In this document: positions 51,309-60,100 of the stretch, piece after piece | Position numbering within the stretch: the stretch's first letter is position 1 | Layout: each line of letters opens with the position of its first letter | NCBI GenBank assembly: GCA_964542315.1 | Contig: CAZIUA010000004.1 | Location: 1 to 64,000 of the forward strand | DNA length: 64,000 nt | Origin: UBA11524 sp964542315 | GTDB lineage: Bacteria; Bacillota; Clostridia; Christensenellales; Aristaeellaceae | Reading direction: 5' to 3' | The notes under the pieces: generated by a model | What the model was told of the DNA's origin: nothing | Seen by the model: only the letters and a program-made list of their open reading frames with translations | Databases searched by the model: none | Position numbers and translations under genes: made by a program

Positions 51309-52169
51309 TTAGTCCGCGAATTGCACGATGGCACCAAGCAGGCCGGGGCCGGTGTGGATCGCCAGGGCCGGGCTGACCGGCGCGATCAGATCCGCCACAA
51401 CATCCAGCTTTGCACGGAAGGCCTCCAGCAGCGCGCATGCATCTTCGTAGGCGGCACCGTGTACCACGGCCACGCGCACCTTCCGCCCCTGGAAGCGCTT
51501 GACGAATTCATCCTGCATGATACCCAGCGCCTTGGTGAAGCCGCGCGCCTTGGCGAGGGTGGCGTACACGCCGTCGTCGTTGACATAAATGACGGGCTTG
51601 ATCTGCATCAGGCTGCCGAGCACGCCTTCCACCAGGCCGATGCGGCCGCCCTTGCGCAGGAATTCAAGCGTGCGGATGACGAATGCGCCCAGCTGGTGCT
51701 TGCGGAGCTCCATCAGGCGGGTGATGACATCCTCCACGGGCATGCCCTTTTCGAGGCTTTCCGCCGCGTCCAGCACCAGCAGACCCTCGCCGTAGGAGAC
51801 CGTCTGCGTGTCCACCACGTCGATGTGCAGATCCTCGATCTCGTCCGCCAGGATGCTGACCATATTATAGGTGCCGGACAGGTTGCCGCTGATGCACAGA
51901 TGCAGCACACGGGTCGCGCCTTCTTCCTTCAGCTGGCGGTAGAGCGCACTCACATCTTCCGGCAGGGGCAGGGAGGTCTTGGGCAATTCAGTCTTCAGCA
52001 GTTCGTAGACCTGATCCGTATTGATCTCGGTCCGGTCGCGATATTCCCCGTGGCTGGTGGCGACGCGCAGAGAAACCAGGCGAATATCATATTTGGCCAC
52101 CTGTTCCTCCAGCAGATCGCAGGCCGTGTCAGCTACCAATGCGACACGATCGTTTCCGATAGTAAACAT
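51309..52169 (-). CDS. DegV family fatty-acid-binding protein
   Basis: 286 residues. DegV (FakB-like) proteins bind a fatty acid and, in many Firmicutes, present it to the kinase FakA. Motifs: VALVADTACDLLEEQ at the N-terminus, TSLPLPEDVSALY, ISGNLSGTYNMVSILA with the conserved SGTY, and the C-terminal IHTGPGLLGAIVQ. The fatty-acid head-group residues are therefore present. A fakA partner is not visible in the window. A good promoter lies 35 bp upstream. Confidence 0.93.
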   Translation of the reverse strand: MFTIGNDRVALVADTACDLLEEQVAKYDIRLVSLRVATSHGEYRDRTEINTDQVYELLKTELPKTSLPLPEDVSALYRQLKEEGATRVLHLCISGNLSGTYNMVSILADEIEDLHIDVVDTQTVSYGEGLLVLDAAESLEKGMPVEDVITRLMELRKHQLGAFVIRTLEFLRKGGRIGLVEGVLGSLMQIKPVIYVNDDGVYATLAKARGFTKALGIMQDEFVKRFQGRKVRVAVVHGAAYEDACALLEAFRAKLDVVADLIAPVSPALAIHTGPGLLGAIVQFAD

Positions 52170-52203
52170 AACTGAAAGCCCCCTTAAAAATCAACTTCTG
52201 TTT

Positions 52204-52233
52204 ATTATAACCCTTTCTTTGCCCGAAAGTCAA
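52204..52233 (-). promoter_or_regulatory. Promoter of the degV-type gene
   Basis: TTGACT, 18 bp, TATAAT on the minus strand. Confidence 0.8.
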
Positions 52234-52260
52234 GTGGAGAACCGTGAATTGCTATTTTGC

Positions 52261-52282
52261 CGAAACATGTGTAAATGTTTCG
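52261..52282. promoter_or_regulatory. Operator-like perfect inverted repeat
   Basis: CGAAACAT-N6-ATGTTTCG, two perfect 8-base arms, located ten bases upstream of the -35 of the large secreted protein gene and about 30 bases from the degV-type promoter. Candidate binding site for a dimeric regulator. Confidence 0.6.
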
Positions 52283-52291
52283 CCCATAAGG

Positions 52292-52320
52292 TTGACTTTT
52301 TCAGGCGAATGCTATACCAT
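52292..52320 (+). promoter_or_regulatory. Promoter of the 1553-residue secreted protein
   Basis: TTGACT, 17 bp, TACCAT; TATACC two bases earlier is an alternative -10. Confidence 0.5.
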
Positions 52321-52384
52321 GTTATATGTAGGAATATGGAATCAAACCGCTGTTACAGCGGATGAATTCGGAGGCAACGATAAT

Positions 52385-55300
52385 ATGACCAAGCTTGTCA
52401 AAAAGCTGATCTGCGCATTTCTGGCCTTGCTGATGATCCTGTCGGCAATGTCTGTTGCGCTGGCGGAGGAGACCGCGCTGCGCATCGATTTCAGCGGCGT
52501 GTTCGCCACGAAGGACGGCAATGATGCAACCGTGCCGCTGGAGGGCGTGTTCGAGGTCTTCCGGGAGGATGAGCGCCTGTTCGCGCTCCATGTCACGCCC
52601 GATGGCGAGAACACGATGGACGTCCCCGGCGCCGGGCAGATCCGCCTTGTGCCCGTGATGGACACCATCCCGGCCGGCATTGTGCTCAGCGAGTATGGCT
52701 ATAGTCTGACACTCACCGCTGGACGGCTGAACATCGCGCCGCTGACGGTGCGGGCCAATGCGGGCCTGTTCGTCTTGGAGGGCGATGCTGATACGGAATA
52801 CGCGCTGCTGGACGCAGAAGGGGAGTACGCGCTGACTTTCTGCACGGACGAAAACGGCCGCTTCGAGCTGGATGTGGCCATCGCCGCCGGCGTCTATACG
52901 CTGACAATGGCGGAACCGGCGGAAGGCTGGGTCGATCAGGAGATCGAGATCCAGACCTATGCAGGCGAAGAGACTGTGCTGATGATCCACGCGGTAACGT
53001 TGGCATCCGCCGAGCCCGAGGCGACTGTGATCCCCGAAGCGTCGGCTGAACCTACCCCTGGATCCACGCCTGTCCCGACGGAAACGCCCGCGCCGACGCA
53101 GGCTCCTACGCCTGTTTCGCAGGAAGGCACGCTGGTGGTGACCGCTTCCGGCGCACAGGCGGATCTGGCATATCAGATCACCGCGGATGAAGCAGCGATC
53201 GCGCAGGGGACGCTGAATGCGGATTCACCCATCCGCCTCGATGGCCTGCAGCAGGGCGAATACCTTGTCACCCTGACGCTGCCGGAAGATGTGGCGCTGG
53301 TGCGTCTCAACAGCATCGACACGGCGCAGTTCGGCACGGCCAGCTGGCGCGTGGCGGTCACGGCGATGGCGGAAAGTGTCTATACCGTGGAGCTCGCCCA
53401 GACGGCCAATGTGGCGGTGTCCTTCGTCAATGTGCAGCCCATCGCTGCGTCGGCCAATGCCAGCCCCCTGCACATGAATGAGGACGGCACCGGCACGGCG
53501 GATCACCTGCTGCCCGGCGACTGCATCATTGAAGTCACCCTGCCTGCAGGACGTTATGCCTTCGATGATGCCCAGTGGACGATGACCGACCAGGGCAACG
53601 GCACTTATCTTGCGAAGGCGGCACTCACGCTTGAGGGCGGCGAAGTGGCGGAACTGTCCGCTGTGACCCGCCTGACCGAGGGCGGTGTCCGCGGCCTGGT
53701 AAACGGCACCAACGACAAGCCCCTTTCCGGCGTCATCGTCACGGTGAGCGATGCATCCGGCGCGGCTGTCGAGAACCTCACCACCGATGCAAACGGCGCG
53801 TGGCAGATCACCGCGCTGCCCTATGGCACTTACAGCGTGCAGTATGACAGCGAGGGCGTTGCCATCCCCGGCACGTCCTTCACCCTGGATGACGCCAATA
53901 TCCAGGCGGAGCTGACGGCTGATGCGGAAAAACCCGCGAAGATCACCGTCCGCGCCTTCCTGGATGAGAACAACAATGGCAACAGCAAGGGCGATAGCTT
54001 CGTCAAGGACGTTGAGATCGAGCTGCTGGCTGCGGACGGCACGGCCGTGACTTCCGCCGTGACCAACAAGAACGGCTATGCGACTCTCTACGCCGGTGCA
54101 GGCACTTACACCGTGCGCGCCACAGTGCCTGCCAACTACGGCTTTGGCAAGACGGGCGACGGCAACGGCTACACGAACAGCATCATGGCAGAAACGGCTG
54201 ACCGCACGCAAGTCAGTGCTCCGGTGACGCTCAGCCTCAACGATCCGCTGGAGGTCGGCATCGGCCTTCAGGCCATGGCGCGTGTGACAGGCACCGTCTG
54301 GAACGATGTCAACGCTGATGGCATCTGGCAGGCGAACGAACCCGGCATCCCCGGCGTGCGCGTCACCATCGAGGGCAAGAAGGTCGGCGTTTTCCGCGAG
54401 GTCTACACCGACGAAAACGGCTTCTATGAGCTCGGCCAACTCAAAAAGGGCACCTACGAGCTGACCTGCTATGTGCCGGATGAATACGTCTTCACTGTGA
54501 AGGCCAAGGGTGATGTGGCGCAGATCTCCCGCATGACCACCGAGGCTGACCGCGCCGGCACGGATCAGATCACCCTGGACCGCGGCGAGGTCTACACCGA
54601 TCACAATATCGGCATGATGGACGGTGTCATCATCGAGGGTGTGTGCTTCCTGGATGAGAACTACAATGGATATTACGACGAGGGCGAACGGACGCTCGCC
54701 GGTGTGGAGATGCGTCTGGCGCGCCAGAGCAACAATGTTCTGCTGCAGCAGACCGTCTCGGATGAAAACGGCGTCTACCACTTCTATGGCCAGCGCGGCA
54801 GCACCTTCACCATCCGCGCGAACCTGCCCTCCGGCTATGTGTTCTCCGTTGTCGGCACCGGCGAAAACGGCAACCGCTTTGCCCCTGATGGCTACAACAC
54901 CGAACACCGCCTGAAGGACGTCACCCTTGAAAACGGCAGCTATATGCAGGCCATGCTCGGTGCGGTGACCTTCGGCACCATCAGCGGCAAGGTCTACTTT
55001 GACGAAAACTTCTCCACCGCCTATGAAAGCGGCGAAAAGGCCGGTTCCGGCTATCTGGTCACGCTGCTGGATGCAAACGGCGGGAAGGTCGCTTCCAAGA
55101 AGACGGACCGCAACGGCAATTACACCTTCGAGAAGCTCAATCCCGGTCAGTACATCCTGACCATGACCCCCGAAAAGGGCTATGCCTTCACTGCTGTGGG
55201 CGCTGGCAATGTGCTGAAGACCCAGGACGACGGCACGGGCCGCAGCAATGCGCTCCAGTTGACGATGGGGGAGGATATGTCCGCCAACATCGGCATGATC

Positions 55301-57046
55301 AAGCCTGCCAAGGTCTCCGGCGTCGTCTTTGCGGATGAGAATGACAACGGCCTGCAGGATCAGGGTGAAAAGGGGCTGACCGGCACCGTCGTCCGCCTCA
55401 TGGGTGAATCCGGCGAGGCCGATTCCATCACCGTGGGCGCAAATGGGCAATTCAGTTTCAATGCGGTGCTGCCCGGCAAGTATTATCTGCGCTATGAGCT
55501 ACCGGAGTCCGGCGTGTTCTCTCCCGTTGCAGCGGGGGGCAATGCGATCACCGGCGAGGGACGGACGGCTGATACGGCGTGGTTCAGCGTGGAGGTCGGT
55601 TCCGCCTATGCCGCACCCGTCTGCGGCGCGAGCCTGCTGAGCACCATTTCCGGCGTGACCTTCGCAGACACCAACGGCAATGGCGAACTGGATGCGGATG
55701 AAGCCTTCCTGGCGGGGCTGCGCATCTCCATGACCCCTGAAAACCCCGCACAGCAGGCGTACACCGTCGTCACTGGTGAGGATGGTGCCTTTGCGATCGA
55801 AGGTATCCGTCCCGGCGTGTATACGCTGACGGTGGAATGCCCCGATGCCTGCGTGCTCTCCCGCATGCCCAAGGCTGATCTTGGCCTGACGCACGGCCTG
55901 AATGCCCAGTCCATCCGCCTGACGGTTGAAATGGGCTCCCGGCTTACTCAGCAGCAGCTTGGCTGCGTGCTACCCTCGAAGTGGACGGGCTATGCGTACC
56001 TGGATGAAAACTATGACGGCATTCGCGCAGCGAATGAAGCGCCCGCTGTGGGCGAGACCATCCTGCTGCTGGATGCCAATTCCGGCGAAACGGTCGCCAG
56101 CGTCCTGACGGATGAAAACGGCGCCTTCCTCATCGAAGGCATCGCCCCTGGCGAATATGAGCTGGCGTATGAGCTGGGCGAGGGCAACCTCGTGCCCAAG
56201 GCTGGCGACAATCATCTCCACCTGTCGGGCAAAATGATGACGACCGGCCGCGTCCGCGTGAATGAAAACGAGGATATGACCGATACGCTGGTGGCCATCG
56301 TCCGCACGACGAACATCGGCGGCCGCGTCTGGCTGGAGAAGCATGACGGCGTCACCTCTGTCGCGGGCGCGAAGGTGCTCCTGCTGGATGGCGATGGAAA
56401 GCAGGTCGCGGAATGCGTCACGGGTGAAGACGGCCTGTATGCCTTCGATGGCCTGATGCCCGGAGAATACACGCTGGACGCGACCATCCCCGCCGGCTAC
56501 ACGCTGGTGGAGGACGGCGACGCCCATCTGGCGGTAGCGGGCCTGTTCACTGTGATCAGTGAGGCCAATGGCGTTCATGGCGTCAGCACGGCCTTCTACC
56601 TGCAAATGGCGGATCATCAGCTTGCGCTGGATATCGGCTGCGTGCTGCCCGGCCGCCTTGGCGACAAGGTCTGGCTCGACCTGAATGGTAACGGCCTGCA
56701 GGATGGCGACGAAGGCGGCATCCCCGGCGTGACCATCGACCTGATGCGCGGCGACCGCGTGCTCATGACCGCCGTCTCCGACCAGTATGGCTATTACTGC
56801 TTTGAAGATCTGTACCCGACGGAATACGTCCTGCGCGTCACCTGGCCGGACGAGATCAAGCCGACCATCCTGCGCACGGAGATCCCGCAGATCTCCTCCG
56901 TCCTGCAGGAGGACGGCCTGTCCATCCCTGTGACGGTGGAAAGCAACAAGGCCAATTACGCCGCTGATCTGGGCTTCGCCCTGGTTGAGGAAGGCAAATA
57001 CCCCGCCGGTTATGGCGAAGGCAAGACGCAGACCTGGAAAAAGTAA
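52385..57046 (+). CDS. Giant secreted protein of SdrD-B-like repeats
   Basis: 1553 residues from ATG 52385 (GGAGG about 11 bases upstream). Signal peptide MTKLVKKLICAFLALLMILSAMSVALA. Residues about 28-210 are two beta domains, then a Pro/Thr/Glu linker (TPGSTPVPTETPAPTQAPTP). A further beta region and a carboxypeptidase-regulatory-like module (GGVRGLVNGTNDKPLSGVIV) lead to about nine SdrD-B/Cna-B-type domains of 105-115 residues, each with D.N.NG..D..E, LxGVxVxL, TDENGxYxF and PGxYxL (nt about 53,940 to 57,000). No LPxTG signal, membrane anchor or S-layer domain is seen at the C-terminus, which ends GYGEGKTQTWKK. Probably a calcium-stiffened rod-like adhesin or envelope protein; attachment is unexplained. 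Confidence 0.88.
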   Translation: MTKLVKKLICAFLALLMILSAMSVALAEETALRIDFSGVFATKDGNDATVPLEGVFEVFREDERLFALHVTPDGENTMDVPGAGQIRLVPVMDTIPAGIVLSEYGYSLTLTAGRLNIAPLTVRANAGLFVLEGDADTEYALLDAEGEYALTFCTDENGRFELDVAIAAGVYTLTMAEPAEGWVDQEIEIQTYAGEETVLMIHAVTLASAEPEATVIPEASAEPTPGSTPVPTETPAPTQAPTPVSQEGTLVVTASGAQADLAYQITADEAAIAQGTLNADSPIRLDGLQQGEYLVTLTLPEDVALVRLNSIDTAQFGTASWRVAVTAMAESVYTVELAQTANVAVSFVNVQPIAASANASPLHMNEDGTGTADHLLPGDCIIEVTLPAGRYAFDDAQWTMTDQGNGTYLAKAALTLEGGEVAELSAVTRLTEGGVRGLVNGTNDKPLSGVIVTVSDASGAAVENLTTDANGAWQITALPYGTYSVQYDSEGVAIPGTSFTLDDANIQAELTADAEKPAKITVRAFLDENNNGNSKGDSFVKDVEIELLAADGTAVTSAVTNKNGYATLYAGAGTYTVRATVPANYGFGKTGDGNGYTNSIMAETADRTQVSAPVTLSLNDPLEVGIGLQAMARVTGTVWNDVNADGIWQANEPGIPGVRVTIEGKKVGVFREVYTDENGFYELGQLKKGTYELTCYVPDEYVFTVKAKGDVAQISRMTTEADRAGTDQITLDRGEVYTDHNIGMMDGVIIEGVCFLDENYNGYYDEGERTLAGVEMRLARQSNNVLLQQTVSDENGVYHFYGQRGSTFTIRANLPSGYVFSVVGTGENGNRFAPDGYNTEHRLKDVTLENGSYMQAMLGAVTFGTISGKVYFDENFSTAYESGEKAGSGYLVTLLDANGGKVASKKTDRNGNYTFEKLNPGQYILTMTPEKGYAFTAVGAGNVLKTQDDGTGRSNALQLTMGEDMSANIGMIKPAKVSGVVFADENDNGLQDQGEKGLTGTVVRLMGESGEADSITVGANGQFSFNAVLPGKYYLRYELPESGVFSPVAAGGNAITGEGRTADTAWFSVEVGSAYAAPVCGASLLSTISGVTFADTNGNGELDADEAFLAGLRISMTPENPAQQAYTVVTGEDGAFAIEGIRPGVYTLTVECPDACVLSRMPKADLGLTHGLNAQSIRLTVEMGSRLTQQQLGCVLPSKWTGYAYLDENYDGIRAANEAPAVGETILLLDANSGETVASVLTDENGAFLIEGIAPGEYELAYELGEGNLVPKAGDNHLHLSGKMMTTGRVRVNENEDMTDTLVAIVRTTNIGGRVWLEKHDGVTSVAGAKVLLLDGDGKQVAECVTGEDGLYAFDGLMPGEYTLDATIPAGYTLVEDGDAHLAVAGLFTVISEANGVHGVSTAFYLQMADHQLALDIGCVLPGRLGDKVWLDLNGNGLQDGDEGGIPGVTIDLMRGDRVLMTAVSDQYGYYCFEDLYPTEYVLRVTWPDEIKPTILRTEIPQISSVLQEDGLSIPVTVESNKANYAADLGFALVEEGKYPAGYGEGKTQTWKK

Positions 57047-57061
57047 ATCTCTCTGAAGTGG

Positions 57062-57090
57062 CCGCGGCATCACGCTGCGGTCGCTTTTTT
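57062..57090 (+). terminator. Terminator of the giant secreted protein gene
   Basis: CCGC.GC/GC.GCGG stem followed by TTTTTT. Confidence 0.7.
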
Positions 57091-57095
57091 GCATG

Positions 57096-57127
57096 AAAAA
57101 AGCCTGCACGCACGATGCATGCAGGCC
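57096..57127 (-). terminator. Terminator of the activase/dehydratase-like gene
   Basis: On the minus strand GCCTGCA/TGCAGGC stem followed by TTTTTT. Confidence 0.85.
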
Positions 57128-57135
57128 GGGAGTCC

Positions 57136-60100
57136 TTATTCCTGGTTCGCCAGATTCTGCTTGGCGGTGGAGAGCATCAGCTTGATGCGGTTGAGCTGAT
57201 TGACCTCCGACGCGCCGGGATCGTAGTCCACCGCGATGATGTTTGCCTGCGGATACGCCTTCTTCAGCTGCTTGATGACGCCCTTGCCGACCACATGGTT
57301 GGGCAGGCAGGCAAAGGGCTGGATGCAGACGATATTCGGCACACCCGTGGTGATCAGCTCGGCCATTTCGCCGGTGAGGAACCAGCCTTCGCCGTACTGA
57401 TTGCCGATGGACAGGAAGGGCTTTGCCAGTTTGGCGACCTTATCGATGCGCAGGGGCGCGTCAAAGCGCTTGCTCTTTTCCAGCGCATCCAGCGCAGGCT
57501 TGCGCAGCAGATAGATCGCATGGATGCCGATGTCTGACACCAGCTTGGAGCCGCTTCCCAGGAATCGATGCTTGTAGGTGCCGTTGTGCAGCGAATAGTT
57601 CATGAAGTCCATCAGGTCGGGCACGACAGCCTCGGCACCCTCTCGCTCCAGCAGCTCCACCAGATGGTTGTTCGCCAGCGGCATGTACTTCACGAGGATC
57701 TCGCCCACCACGCCGACGCGAGGCTTGCGCAGCGTCTCATCGATGGGCAGCGCGTCGAATGCCTCGATGATGCCCTTGCACACGCGCGAATAGCTCCACT
57801 TGCTGTGCTTGTTGATCAGGCTGTCGATGGCGATCTCTTGCCACTGGGCGTGGAGCGCATTGGCGGAGCCGGCTTCCAGCTCATACGGGCGGACGCGGTA
57901 CAGGCATCGCATGAACAAATCGCCGTACACAACGCCCTGTGCGGCGCGGAAGAGGAGCTTCAGCGGCACCTTGAAGCCGCTGTTGTGTTCCAGGCCGACC
58001 GCATTGAGCGAAATGACCGGGATATGCCCCAGATTCGCCTTGTCCAGTGCGCGGCGGATGAAGCCGATGTAGTTGCTCGCACGGCAGCAGCCGCCGGTCT
58101 GGGTCATGATGATGGCCAACTTGTTCGTGTCATAGCGGCCGGAGAGCACGGCCTCCATGATCTGTCCGACGACGGTGATGGACGGGAAGCAGGCGTCATT
58201 GTTGACGTATTTCAGGCCGGTGTCGATGGCCGTGCGGTTGTCGTTATCCAGCACTTCCATGTTGAAGCCGTATTGGCGGAACACGGGTTCCAAAATGTCG
58301 AAGTGGATGGGGCTCATCTGCGGCGCGAGGATGGTATACCCTTCGCGGAACATCTCCTTGGTGAATTCCGTCCGGTGATAGGCGGCGCTTTCCGGCTGAG
58401 CGGTGATGTGTCGCTCCTTGCGCAGCTTCATCGCGGCGAGCAGGCTGCGGATGCGGATGCGCACCGCGCCCAGGTTGTTCACCTCGTCGATCTTGAGTAC
58501 CGTATAGAGCTTGTTGCTCTTCTGCAGGATCTCGTTGACCTGATCCGTGGTAACGGCATCCAGGCCGCAGCCAAAGGAGTTGAGCTGCACCAGTTCCAGA
58601 TCATCGCGGGTGGAAACGAATTCCGCCGCGTTATACAGGCGGGAGTGATACACCCACTGGTCCAGCACGCGCAGGGGGGCCGTGGGATTATCCAGCTGGG
58701 GCAGGCTGTCCTCGGTGAAAACATACAGCCCGTAGGATGCGATCAGCTCCGGGATGCCGTGGTTGATTTCCGGGTCGATGTGATACGGGCGACCGGCCAG
58801 CACCACGCCGTTTTCGCCGCGCTGCTCCATTTCGTGCAGCAGCTCCGCACCCTTGGCACGGATGTCCGCCTTCGCCTGCTGCTGTTCAGCCCAGGCTGCA
58901 TGGACAGCAGCCTTCACTTCCGCCTCAGGGATGCCCCATTCGCGCTGGCACACGTCGATGAGCCGGTGCGCGGCGGTCTGTTCGCTGGTGAAGGCGATGA
59001 ACGGGCGGATGTAATGCACTTCGCCCGAGGTAACTGCCTCGACATTGTTCTTCAGGTTCTCAGCGTAGGAAACGACAATGGGGCAGTTGAAGTGATTTTG
59101 CGCCTTGCCGTTTTCCTGATGCTCATAGAACACGCAGGGGTGGAAGATTGTCTTGACGCCCTCGTTGATGAGCCATTGTACATGACCATGCGCGAGCTTC
59201 GCCGGGTAGCATTCGGACTCCGAGGGGATGGACTCCATGCCCAGCTCGTAGAGCTTGCGCGTGGAAAGGGGAGACAGCACGGCGCGGATGCCCAATTCGC
59301 GGAAGAACGTCGCCCAGAAGGGGTAGTTCTCATACATGTTCAGCACACGGGGCAGGCCGACAGTACCGCGAGGCGCGTTTTCTTCCGCCAGCGGCTCATA
59401 GCGGAAGAGTCGCTCCCGCTTGTATTCCACCATGCTCGGGCCCTTGCGCTCACTGTGGCTGGCACCAAGCCCCTTTTCGCAGCGGTTGCCGGTGATGTGC
59501 CGGTTGCCGTTGGAGAAGCGGTTGATGGTCAGCGTGCAGCGGTTCGTGCAGCCCTTGCAGCGCGTGGTGGAGGTCTCGTATTGCAGCGCGAGGATGTCGT
59601 CCAGCGCCAGCATGGTCGTGGGCTGGCCGTGATACCGGCTGCGAGCGATCAGCGCCGCGCCGAATGCACCCATCATGCCGGAAATGTCGGGGCAGGTGGC
59701 CTCCACACCGGCGATCTTCTCGAATGCGCGCAGCACCGCCTGATTATGGAACGTGCCGCCCTGCACCACGATGTGATCGCCCAGCTCAGAGGCATCCGCC
59801 AGCTTGATGACCTTATACAGTGCGTTCTTGATGACCGAATACGCCAAACCGGCGGAAATATCGGAGACCGGTGCGCCTTCCTTCTGCGCCTGCTTCACGT
59901 TGGAATTCATGAAGACCGTGCAGCGCGTGCCCAGATCGATGGGGTGCGCCGCGAAGAGCGCCTCGTTGGCGAATTCCTTTGCCGTATAGCCCAGGGAATT
60001 GGCGAAGCTCTCGATGAAGGAGCCGCAGCCGGAGGAGCAGGCCTCGTTGAGCAGCACCGTGTCCACGCAGCCATCGCGGAGCTTGATGCACTTCATGTCC

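Noticed and set aside
52292..52384. Riboswitch ahead of the giant secreted protein
   Set aside because: The leader is under 70 bases with no stable paired structure beyond the palindrome upstream of the promoter.
53225..55450. 741-codon minus-strand ORF within the giant secreted protein gene
   Set aside because: Antisense to repetitive SdrD-B domains; the regularity comes from the sense repeats.
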